Source: Bradyrhizobium sp. NAS80.1 (GTDB lineage: Bacteria > Pseudomonadota > Alphaproteobacteria > Rhizobiales > Xanthobacteraceae). Taken from it: a stretch of 64,000 nt of DNA. The stretch is from NCBI RefSeq assembly GCF_001908205.1, contig NZ_LGHL01000128.1, positions 80,538 through 144,537 of the forward strand. Reading direction: 5' to 3'. Below are positions 51,239 to 59,296 of this stretch, in pieces. A model generated the notes under the pieces. It ran no database searches and was not told where the DNA came from. It saw only the letters and a list, made by a program, of their open reading frames with translations. How positions within the stretch are numbered: the stretch's first letter is position 1; each line of letters begins with the position of its first letter. A program made the translations under genes and the position numbers.

Positions 51239-53815
51239 GTGCCGCCCCGCATCCTCAAATCCCCGGCCAAGCCCGCCACGCTGCTGCCCGACCGCTTCCA
51301 GGCCTGGTTCGCGGCTCGCGGCTGGACGCCGCGCGCGCATCAATTGGCGCTGCTGGAGAAGGCGCGGGAGGACCGCTCGGCGCTGCTGATCGCGCCCACT
51401 GGCGCGGGCAAGACGCTGGCGGGATTTCTGCCAACGCTGGTGGAGGTTTCTTCTCAGGTGGCTGAACGGGACGCCGGTGCGAAGACAAGTCTCGTCTCAA
51501 CCGGCCGTACCGTGCAGCGCACCGGCGGCCTCCACACCCTCTACATCTCTCCGCTCAAGGCGCTCGCCGTCGACATCGCCCGCAATCTGGAGCGGCCGAT
51601 TGCGGAGATGGGCCTGCCGATCAAGGTCGAGACCCGCACCGGCGACACGCCGGTGTCGCGGCGGCAGCGCCAGCGGCGCTATCCGCCTGACATCCTGCTG
51701 ACGACGCCGGAGCAGGTCGCGTTGTTGCTCTCCTCCGATGACGCGCCGTTCCTGTTCTCGTCGCTCAAGCGCATCGTGCTCGACGAGCTGCACGCGCTGG
51801 TGACCTCCAAGCGCGGCGATCTGCTCTCGCTCGGCCTCGCGCGGTTGTGGCGGCTGGCGCCGCAGCTGCGCGCGATCGGGTTGTCGGCGACCGTGGCCGA
51901 GCCGGATGAGCTTGCGCGCTTCCTGGTGCCGCAACCCGGCGGCAAGGAAGCCGCCGCCGACGTCGTCGTCGCCGGCGGCGCGGCGCCGCCGCTGGTCGAG
52001 ATGCTCGACACAAGCGAGCGGCTGCCCTGGGCCGGTCACAGCGCGCGCCATGCGCTGGCCGAAGTCTACGAACTGATCAAGCAGAACAAGACCACGCTCG
52101 TCTTCGTCAACACCCGCAGCCAGGCCGAGATGCTGTTCCAGGAGCTCTGGCGCATGAACGACGACGGGCTTGCGATCGCGCTGCATCACGGCTCGCTCGA
52201 CGTCGCGCAGCGCCGCAAGGTCGAGGATGCCATGTCGGCGGGACGCTTGCGTGGCGTGGTCTGCACCTCCTCGCTCGACCTCGGCATCGATTGGGGCGAC
52301 GTCGATCTCGTCGTCAACATCGGCGCGCCCAAGGGATCCTCGCGCCTGATGCAGCGCATCGGCCGCGCCAACCACCGCCTCGACGAAGCCTCGCGCGCGG
52401 TGCTGGTGCCGGCCAATCGTTTCGAGGTGCTGGAGTGCCGCGCCGCCATCGATGCAATTGCCGAGAATGTGCAGGACACGCCGCCACTTCGCACCGGCGG
52501 ACTCGACGTGCTGGCCCAGCACGTGCTCGGCCGCGCCTGCGGCGAGCCGTTCTTCAGCGACGATCTCTATGGCGAGGTGCTCACGGCTGCGCCTTACTCA
52601 AATCTTGCCCGGCGAGACTTCGACGATGTCGTCGATTTCGTCGCCACCGGCGGCTACGCGCTGAAGACCTATGAGCGCTTCGCCCGCATCAAACAGGACA
52701 AGGAGGGCCGCTGGCGCGTCGCCAACCCAAAAGTGCGGCAGAGCTACCGGCTCAACGTCGGCACCATCGTCGAGGAGCCGATGCTGAAGGTGAGGCTCGT
52801 GCGCTCGCGTTCCACCGGCAGCGGCTCGACCGGCGCGATCGCGCGCGGCGGCCGCGTGCTCGGCGAGATCGAGGAGTATTTCATCGAGTGCCTGACTCCC
52901 GGCGACACTTTTGTGTTCGGCGGCGAGGTGGTTCGTTATGAGGCTCTCGCCGAAGACCAGGCCTACGTCTCCCGCGCCGCCGACAAGGACCCGAAAGTGC
53001 CGTCCTACATGGGCGGCAAGTTTCCGCTCTCCACCTATCTCGCCGAGCGCGTCCGCCGCTTGCTCGACGACAGGCGCGCATGGAACGCTCTGCCGGAGCA
53101 GGTGCGCGACTGGCTGTCGCTGCAGAAGGATGTCTCGCGCGTGCCTGGCGTGCGCGAGTTGCTGGTCGAGACCTTTCCGCGCGGCAACAAGCATTATCTC
53201 ATCTGCTATCCCTTCGAGGGCCGGCTTGCGCACCAGACGCTCGGCATGCTGCTGACGCGACGGCTGGAGCGTGTGCGCGCGCGGCCGCTCGGCTTCGTCG
53301 CCAATGAATATGCCGTGGCGATCTGGGGGTTGGGCGATGCCTCCTTCATGATCCGCAACGGCCAGCTCGATCTCGACGCGCTGTTCAGCCCCGATATGTT
53401 AGGGGACGATCTTGAAGCGTGGCTCGCCGAGTCCGCCCTGATGAAGCGGACCTTCCGCAATTGTGCGCTGATCTCTGGCCTGATCGAGCGCCGCTTCACC
53501 GATGAGGACAAGAGCCGACGTCAGGTGCTGTTCTCGACCGATCTGGTCTACGACGTCCTGCGCAAGCATCAGGCCGACCATGTGCTGCTGCGTGCCGCGC
53601 GCGCCGATGCCGCCACCGGCCTGCTCGATCTGCGCCGCCTCGGCAACATGCTCGCCCGCATCCAGGGCCGCATCACGCACAGGGAACTCGACCATGTCTC
53701 CCCGCTCGCGGTCCCTGTGATGCTGGAAATCGGCCGCGAGTCAGTCTATGGCGAAGCTGCAGACGAGCTCTTGGCCGAAGCCGCCGAGGAGCTTGTCAAA
53801 GAGGCGATGTCGTAG
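51239..53815 (+). CDS. Ligase-associated DEXH-box helicase (Lhr family)
   Basis: An 858-residue superfamily 2 helicase. Walker A LLIAPTGAGKTLAGFLPTLV near residue 53, motif Ia HTLYISPLKALAVDIARNLE, DEXH box RIVLDELHALVTSKRGDLLS, motif III AIGLSATVAEPDELARFL, motif V VCTSSLDLGIDWGDVDLVVN and motif VI LMQRIGRANHRLDEASRAVL. The C-terminus is the Lhr winged-helix/beta domain. It forms a DNA-repair module with the exonuclease, ligase and PdeM. GTG 51239 is the start. PdeM follows 142 bp later. Confidence 0.92.
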   Translation: MPPRILKSPAKPATLLPDRFQAWFAARGWTPRAHQLALLEKAREDRSALLIAPTGAGKTLAGFLPTLVEVSSQVAERDAGAKTSLVSTGRTVQRTGGLHTLYISPLKALAVDIARNLERPIAEMGLPIKVETRTGDTPVSRRQRQRRYPPDILLTTPEQVALLLSSDDAPFLFSSLKRIVLDELHALVTSKRGDLLSLGLARLWRLAPQLRAIGLSATVAEPDELARFLVPQPGGKEAAADVVVAGGAAPPLVEMLDTSERLPWAGHSARHALAEVYELIKQNKTTLVFVNTRSQAEMLFQELWRMNDDGLAIALHHGSLDVAQRRKVEDAMSAGRLRGVVCTSSLDLGIDWGDVDLVVNIGAPKGSSRLMQRIGRANHRLDEASRAVLVPANRFEVLECRAAIDAIAENVQDTPPLRTGGLDVLAQHVLGRACGEPFFSDDLYGEVLTAAPYSNLARRDFDDVVDFVATGGYALKTYERFARIKQDKEGRWRVANPKVRQSYRLNVGTIVEEPMLKVRLVRSRSTGSGSTGAIARGGRVLGEIEEYFIECLTPGDTFVFGGEVVRYEALAEDQAYVSRAADKDPKVPSYMGGKFPLSTYLAERVRRLLDDRRAWNALPEQVRDWLSLQKDVSRVPGVRELLVETFPRGNKHYLICYPFEGRLAHQTLGMLLTRRLERVRARPLGFVANEYAVAIWGLGDASFMIRNGQLDLDALFSPDMLGDDLEAWLAESALMKRTFRNCALISGLIERRFTDEDKSRRQVLFSTDLVYDVLRKHQADHVLLRAARADAATGLLDLRRLGNMLARIQGRITHRELDHVSPLAVPVMLEIGRESVYGEAADELLAEAAEELVKEAMS

Positions 53816-53850
53816 AGAATTTGCCAGTGAGGCACGCTGATCCATCCACA

Positions 53851-53964
53851 CCATCATGCCCGGGCCAAAGCGCGGAGCGCGTCTTCAACTGGAAGACCCG
53901 GGCATCCACGTCTTTGTCTCGGTGGCAAGAGCGTGGATGGCCGGGACAAGCCCGGCCATGACGG
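53851..53964. repeat. Dispersed repeat family C, second copy
   Basis: CATCATGCCCGGGCC at the left and GTGGATGGCCGGGACAAGCC then CGGCCATGACGG at the right, matching 31381-31473. The right arm includes the ATG used as start by pdeM. Confidence 0.75.
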
Positions 53965-54656
53965 AGAACGGGGCGATATCGATAACCTCAACGCGCACGC
54001 TGGATGTTGCCGGTGTGCCGTTTCACGCCGATCTCTCCGGCGCGCTGTTCTGGGAAGAGCAGCGCCTGCTCGTCGTCTCCGACCTGCATCTGGAAAAGGG
54101 TTCCAGCTTCGCCGCGCGCGGCGTGCTGCTGCCGCCTTACGACACGCTGGCAACGCTGAGCCGGCTTGCTGCGGTCGTTGCACGCCATGATCCCCGCGTG
54201 GTTGTCGCACTCGGCGACAGTTTTCACGACCGCACCGCGCATGAACGGCTGTCGGCGGACGATCGCGACGCCCTGGCTTCGCTTCAAAATGGCCGCGACT
54301 GGATCTGGATCTCCGGCAATCACGATCCCATGCTGCCGCGCGATCTCGGCGGCACCGTCGCCGACGAAGTCGCGATCGGCCCGATCGCCTTTCGCCATGA
54401 GCCGACCGGCGCGCACGGCGAGATCGCCGGTCATCTGCATCCGAAGGCGCGCGTCTCCGCGCGCGGCCGTTCGATGGAACGCCGCTGCTTCGCCTCCGAC
54501 GGGATGCGCGTCGTGATGCCTGCCTTTGGCGCCTATGCCGGCGGCCTCAGCATCCGTGACGCCGCGTTCGCAAAAATCTTTCCGAAGAATGGCTTTGTCG
54601 CGCACCTGCTCGGCGACCGCCGCGTCCACGCCATCGCAGCCTCGCGGTGTTCTTGA
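53958..54656 (+). CDS. pdeM: Ligase-associated endonuclease PdeM (metallophosphoesterase)
   Basis: A 232-residue calcineurin-like nuclease: RLLVVSDLHLEKGSSFAARG (D-x-H), VVVALGDSFHDR, WIWISGNHDPMLPRDLGG and GEIAGHLHPKARVSARGRS form the metal site. PdeM belongs with the Lhr-type helicase and the cisplatin-response ligase. The only early ATG (53958) lies in the end of a dispersed repeat and lacks a classical ribosome site, so start efficiency is uncertain. It lies on the same strand as the helicase. Confidence 0.9.
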   Translation: MTENGAISITSTRTLDVAGVPFHADLSGALFWEEQRLLVVSDLHLEKGSSFAARGVLLPPYDTLATLSRLAAVVARHDPRVVVALGDSFHDRTAHERLSADDRDALASLQNGRDWIWISGNHDPMLPRDLGGTVADEVAIGPIAFRHEPTGAHGEIAGHLHPKARVSARGRSMERRCFASDGMRVVMPAFGAYAGGLSIRDAAFAKIFPKNGFVAHLLGDRRVHAIAASRCS

Positions 54657-54833
54657 GGCCCCGTTCGCAGCGGCTTCAATCGGTTTGATCGTCCAGCCAC
54701 TCCGTCGTCTGCGGATGCGATTTAGCTAAACCGGAACAAATTAAGAACACTTTAGCAAGTCTTTGATATATCATTGTGATTCGGCACGCTGCCGACACAA
54801 TATCTAGCGTCTGTCAGACCTTGCGAGGACTAC

Positions 54834-55265
54834 ATGTCCACCGTTGCCTTCGATCAATTTGCCCTCACCCGGATTGCCGATTTCGCGCGCTCGCTGTCGC
54901 GGCTGCATCAGACGGCGCGGCGATGCGCAGTCGATGACGACCAGTTCGACCGCGAGTTCAACGCGGTGTGCCAGTCGATCTGGGGCTACACCATCGACGA
55001 CATCAGCGACGATCTGTTCTCGACTGAGGATCACCTGTTCCTCGACACGCTGGACGAAGCACATGCCCGCATCTTCGCAGCCGAGCAGGGTTATGACCTC
55101 GTCGACGAGGTGGGCATGCTGACCGACTGGTGGGGTTTCTGCTGGATGATCCTGGCCGAGAAGCGCGGTCTCCTGACGGCAGAGAACCGCGCTGCCGCGC
55201 ACGCGGCGATTGAGGAGAAATATCTGGCGGCGCCGAACGTGATCGGGGTGATTATCGGAAGGTGA
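54834..55265 (+). CDS. Conserved hypothetical protein
   Basis: A 143-residue acidic protein with no signal or membrane segment: FDQFALTRIADFARSLSRLH, FNAVCQSIWGYTIDDISDDL, VDEVGMLTDWWGFCWMILAE. I do not recognise a family. ATG 54834 follows GCGAGGACTAC. The region before it (54720-54800) is AT-rich for this genome (TTTGATATATCATTGTGATT), so it is probably its promoter. Confidence 0.75.
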   Translation: MSTVAFDQFALTRIADFARSLSRLHQTARRCAVDDDQFDREFNAVCQSIWGYTIDDISDDLFSTEDHLFLDTLDEAHARIFAAEQGYDLVDEVGMLTDWWGFCWMILAEKRGLLTAENRAAAHAAIEEKYLAAPNVIGVIIGR

Positions 55266-55324
55266 CGCTCTCGCTGCTCATCCTGAGGAGCGCGCAAGAG
55301 CGCGGCGCCTCACCACGAGGATCA

Positions 55325-56134
55325 TCAATCCAATCCCACGCGCTTCGCCGGCTTTTGCGCATGCGTTTGCGTCTTCGGCACTGTCACATCAGGCGGCGTC
55401 TCGCGCACGATCTCCGTCGCCGCCGGCGCATCCGCTGCGACCGTGTCGGCACGCACCGGAGCCACCTTCATCTCGCCGAGGCGCGCGCGGACCTGCGCGG
55501 TGAGGCCGGGATAGGAGGCGACCGGGGTGAATTCTGCGGTTTGGTCGGCGCCGAGGCGAACGCCGGTATAAGCGACGAGGCCATCGGAGGTCGCGATCAC
55601 GTCACCGGATTTCAGCGACGAATCCAGCGCGAGATCGACCGGGGCAAGGCCAACCGGGTCGCGGCCATTGCAGGTGCAGTCCGAGCGCAGCGCCTTGCGG
55701 TAGGCGAACGCGTTCTCGCTGTCGGCGTAACGCTCGCCGGTCTGCGAATAGGCGCCGTCGATGCTGGAACCGAAATAGACCTTTGTGGCGGTGGCTGGAC
55801 AGAAGGCCTGACACATCTGCGCCGGCGAGACCATGCCGCGCATCAGCGGGAAATATTTGCCATCGCAGCTGCGCACGCAGAAAGCCGGGCCCGAGCCGGC
55901 GGCGGCAGAGCGTGTCGGCGGCACATATTGCGGGTTTGCGGGATTCTGCTGGCCGGTGAAGGGATCGTAGGAGGTTCCCTGTTGCGGCTGCGACCGCTGC
56001 AAGCCGCCGAAGAAGAAGTCGAACAGGCCCTCGGCCGAAACCGGGGCCGGGGCCGCCAGCACGGGAACCGCAAGGATGGCGGCTACGAGCATCGCGCGAC
56101 GCTGCCGCCGCGTATGGAACAACTCTGTACGCAA
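55325..56134 (-). CDS. DUF2865 domain protein, exported
   Basis: A 269-residue protein with a signal peptide (RAMLVAAILAVPVLAAPAPV), a Phe/Gly segment, and the Cys-rich DUF2865 core: GPAFCVRSCDGKYFPLMRGM, CQAFCPATATKVYFGSSIDG, ALRSDCTCNGRDPVGLAPVD. The paired cysteines suggest disulphides. The family is specific to Hyphomicrobiales and has no assigned function. The gene is opposed to the hypothetical at 54834. Confidence 0.88.
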   Translation of the reverse strand: MRTELFHTRRQRRAMLVAAILAVPVLAAPAPVSAEGLFDFFFGGLQRSQPQQGTSYDPFTGQQNPANPQYVPPTRSAAAGSGPAFCVRSCDGKYFPLMRGMVSPAQMCQAFCPATATKVYFGSSIDGAYSQTGERYADSENAFAYRKALRSDCTCNGRDPVGLAPVDLALDSSLKSGDVIATSDGLVAYTGVRLGADQTAEFTPVASYPGLTAQVRARLGEMKVAPVRADTVAADAPAATEIVRETPPDVTVPKTQTHAQKPAKRVGLD

Positions 56135-56342
56135 GGCTCACTCCACCCGACGCTACCGAACCGGCCAGGACCTTTCGAGGTCTCAGCACACGATTCACCA
56201 TAGTGCGCGATGGTAAATGAGCAGTTGCGCGGAGGCGGTTTCAAGACGGGGCGGTGACCTCTTTAAGGCCGGGCGCAGCTTTCATGGACCGCGTTGCTTC
56301 CGGGTCACGCTCAGGCATGACGGCGGAGAATGTCTCGTCGTC

Positions 56343-56906
56343 TTACGCCTTCAGGAACTCCGACGCCTTGTACAGCGAGCGGAACGGCAGGCCTGCGGCA
56401 CCGAACGTGTCGGTGGCGCCTTCTTCGCGGTCGACCATCGTCAGCACCAGCACCACATCGGCGCCGGTCTCGCGCACGGATTCCACCGCCTTCATCGCCG
56501 AGCCGCCGGTGGTGGTGACGTCCTCGACGATCACGACGCGCTTGCCCTCGAGCGTCTCGCCCTTCGGCAGCCCCTCGATGGCGAGCTTGGCGCCGTGCTC
56601 CTTTGGCTTCTTGCGCACGAAGAACGCTGCGATCGGATGGCCCTTGATCCAGGAGATCTGCGCCAGCGCGCCGGCCAGCGGCACCGCGCCCATCTCGAGC
56701 CCGCCGATGAAGTCGAGCTTATCGTCCTTCAGCGCTTCGTAGGTCAGCTCGGCGAGCAGGGTCGCGCCCTCCGGGTCGAGCATGGTCGGCTTCAGATTGA
56801 AATAGAAATCGCTCTTGCGGCCTGACGCGAGCGTCACCTCGCCACGGCCGAAGGAGCGCCGGCGGATGATTTCGAACAGGCGAGCGCGGGATGCTGATTT
56901 CGACAC
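56343..56906 (-). CDS. pyrE: Orotate phosphoribosyltransferase
   Basis: A 187-residue enzyme making OMP from orotate and PRPP. ASGRKSDFYFNLKPTMLDPE, FIGGLEMGAVPLAGALAQIS and the PRPP-binding loop VVIVEDVTTTGGSAMKAVES are diagnostic. GTG 56906 is taken as start, with GAGG 8 bases upstream; the open frame that continues to 58292 is chance. It is a single-gene unit here, far from pyrD. Confidence 0.93.
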   Translation of the reverse strand: MSKSASRARLFEIIRRRSFGRGEVTLASGRKSDFYFNLKPTMLDPEGATLLAELTYEALKDDKLDFIGGLEMGAVPLAGALAQISWIKGHPIAAFFVRKKPKEHGAKLAIEGLPKGETLEGKRVVIVEDVTTTGGSAMKAVESVRETGADVVLVLTMVDREEGATDTFGAAGLPFRSLYKASEFLKA

Positions 56907-57089
56907 GACGGTCCCTCGGGAGCGTTTTTTGAGGAGGCGGAATTTATCCGCGACGGCCGCGACATTCCAGAGGGAGCGTCTCCCGTCAACAGGGATCGGC
57001 CATCCCGGTCTGCCGGTTGTGGGGGCGCAAACTTCTGGAGTAGTGGAGGGGCAAACCGCTACCAAGCCTCTGGGGGAAGGACACAAGGC

Positions 57090-57716
57090 ATGACCATCGA
57101 GCTGCACACCTGGAACACGCCGAACGGCCGCAAGATCTCGGTCGCGCTGGAGGAAATGGGGCTGCCCTACAAGGTGATCCCGGTGAACATCACCAAGGGT
57201 GAGCAGATGGCGCCCGAGTTCCTCAAGCTCAGCCCCAACAACAAGATCCCCGCGATCGTCGACCCCGAGGGCCCCGACGGCAAGCCCGTCAGCATCTTCG
57301 AGTCCGGCGCGATCCTGCTTTATCTCGGCGAAAAGACCGGAAAATTCCTGCCGAAATCGCTTGCGGGGCGCATCCCTGTCTATGAGTGGCTGATGTGGCA
57401 GATGGGCGGCTTCGGGCCGATGCCCGGCCAGGTGCATCATTTCATCGCGCTCGAGAACGAGCGGGACCGCGCCTACGGTCTGAAGCGCTACATGGCCGAG
57501 ACGCGTCGGCTCTACGGCGTGCTCGACCGCCGCCTCGATGGCCGCGACTTCGTCGCCGGCGACCTCTCGGTTGCCGATTTCGCCATCCTGGGCTGGGCCT
57601 GGCGCCATCCTCGCCACAAGGTTGAGCTGGCCGATTTTCCCAACGTCAAACGCTGGTACGAAGCCCTGATGGCGCGCCCGGCGGTGAAGCGGGGCATGGA
57701 CGCGAAGCTGGATTGA
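57090..57716 (+). CDS. Glutathione S-transferase family protein (YfcG-like)
   Basis: A 208-residue GST. HTWNTPNGRKISVALEEMGL gives the Nu-class TPN motif, then YKVIPVNITKGEQMAPEFLK, NNKIPAIVDPEGPDG and VSIFESGAILLYLGEKTGKF (E-S glutathione contact). The C-terminal domain ends WYEALMARPAVKRGMD. YfcG-type enzymes reduce disulphides with glutathione. ATG 57090 follows GGGGGAAGGAC. Confidence 0.9.
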   Translation: MTIELHTWNTPNGRKISVALEEMGLPYKVIPVNITKGEQMAPEFLKLSPNNKIPAIVDPEGPDGKPVSIFESGAILLYLGEKTGKFLPKSLAGRIPVYEWLMWQMGGFGPMPGQVHHFIALENERDRAYGLKRYMAETRRLYGVLDRRLDGRDFVAGDLSVADFAILGWAWRHPRHKVELADFPNVKRWYEALMARPAVKRGMDAKLD

Positions 57717-57718
57717 TT

Positions 57719-57903
57719 CTCTCCCTCTCCCCGTTGTTACGAGGAGAGGGTTGGGGTGAGGGGCCTCTCTCCACACGCGAGATGGTCGAGAGACCTGTAC
57801 CCCCTCACCCGGATCGCAAGGGCGACACAGCCGAAGCTTTGCTTCGGCGTTCTCAAGAACGGCCGCCGGCCTATGCCTCTCCCCGCAAGCGGGGAGAGAA
57901 GAA
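57719..57903. repeat. Dispersed repeat family D, fourth copy
   Basis: CTCCCTCTCCCCGTTGTTACG and CTCTCCCCGCAAGCGGGGAG with GGGTGAGGGG, CGAAGCTTTGCTTCG and a variable middle. It separates the convergent GST and LysE genes. Confidence 0.78.
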
Positions 57904-57910
57904 AGAGGCC

Positions 57911-58546
57911 TCACATCTTCTTCGCCTCGACCGCCATCCGCACCGCAAGCCCGGCCAGTACCGTGCCCATCAGCCAGCGCTGCATCAGCATCCAGCTCGG
58001 CCGGCTCGCCAGGAACAGCGCGATCGATCCTGCCGCGAGCGCAATCATCGCATTCACGCTGACGCTGATCACAATCTGGATCGCCCCTAACACCACCGAC
58101 TGTGTCAGCACGCTGCCGGCAGCGGGGTCGATGAACTGCGGCAGCAGCGCCAGATAGAGCATCGCAATCTTCGGGTTGAGCAGATTGGTGACGAAGCCCA
58201 TCGCGAACAATTTGCGCGGGCTGTCGATCGCGAGCGTCTTCACCTGAAACGGCGAGCGCCCGCCCGGCTTCACCGCCTGCCAGGCCAGCCACAGCAGATA
58301 GCCAGCGCCGGCGAAGCGCAGCGCGTCATAGGCAAAGGGAATGGCAAGCAGCAGCGCCGTGATGCCGAACGCCGCGCACAGCATGTAGAACACGAAGCCG
58401 AGCGCCACGCCGCCGAGCGAGACGATGCCGGCCGCCGGCCCCTGCGTGATCGAGCGCGAGATCAGATAGATCATGTTCGGCCCGGGTGTGAGCACGAGAC
58501 CGAGGCAGACGAGGGCGAAGCCGAGCAAGGCGGATGTGTGGGGCAT
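57911..58546 (-). CDS. LysE/RhtB family exporter
   Basis: A 211-residue inner-membrane amino acid exporter with about six hydrophobic segments. The N-terminal LGFALVCLGLVLTPGPNMIY (TPGPN) and the GFVTNLLNPKIAMLYLALLP (NPK) motifs define the family. A second member follows nearby on the same strand, with a different C-terminus. The substrate is unknown. Confidence 0.92.
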   Translation of the reverse strand: MPHTSALLGFALVCLGLVLTPGPNMIYLISRSITQGPAAGIVSLGGVALGFVFYMLCAAFGITALLLAIPFAYDALRFAGAGYLLWLAWQAVKPGGRSPFQVKTLAIDSPRKLFAMGFVTNLLNPKIAMLYLALLPQFIDPAAGSVLTQSVVLGAIQIVISVSVNAMIALAAGSIALFLASRPSWMLMQRWLMGTVLAGLAVRMAVEAKKM

Positions 58547-58626
58547 GGGCGAACCGGTGCGGGAGATCGCCCGATTTTAATATGCGTGGCCCCGCCGGAC
58601 CATCGCGCAATTGCTCGGAGGACAAT

Positions 58627-59263
58627 TCAATGCGATCGCCCGGTCGTGAAGGCGAACCAGAGGGCTATGGCGACCAAAGCCTGAGCGAAAAGGCGACGCA
58701 CCGCCTGGCGGTTGTTAGCGACGTCGATGGTCGATTGCAGCGAGCCCGCCAGCGCGACGATCGTCACATGAATCAAAGGTCGCGATCGCGACATAGACGA
58801 CGCTGAGCATCAGGGTCTGCCTGACGACCGATCCTGCTTCGGCGCGGACGAACTCCGGCAACACCGCCACGTAGAACACGGCCGCCTTGGGATTCAGCAG
58901 GTTGGTGATCAGCCCCCGCCGGAACGCCGGCCATGGCCGCGCATGGCCGTCGCCTGCCTGATCGGGCGCGATATCCTCCTTGCCCGACCATGCTTCCCAG
59001 GCGAGCCACAGCAGAAAGGCGACACCGCCCCAGCGCAACAGGCCGTAGAGCAGCGGCGAATGATCAATCGCGGCCGCAAGGCCGAATGCCGCGATGATGC
59101 CATAGGTCATCAGCCCCAGCGCAATGCCGGCCACTGCGGCAAAGCCCGTACGCATGCCGCTGGATAGCGACAGCGCCGCGAGATAGGTCATGTTGGGACC
59201 GGGCGTGATCTCGATCACGAGCGCGGTCAGCGCGAAGGCTAGCAGCGGACTGAGATTACTCAC
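58627..59263 (-). pseudogene. LysE family exporter with a frameshift near its C-terminus
   Basis: LLAFALTALVIEITPGPNMT and GLITNLLNPKAAVFYVAVLP are normal, to VVYVAIAT. After that the annotated frame gives unrelated residues, whereas removal of one base from TTT at 58775-58777 restores LIHVTIVALAGSLQSTIDVA, RRLFAQALVAIALWFAFTTG and a natural stop at 58627. So the last about 55 residues are out of frame. One-base insertion, real or an assembly error. Confidence 0.75.
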
Positions 59264-59296
59264 GCGGATGGGCCCGGTTGCGAGCGCGCTGACGGA

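Noticed and set aside
56907..58292. Extension of the pyrE frame upstream over the GST gene
   Set aside because: OPRT has normal length from GTG 56906, and the extension is antisense to the GST.
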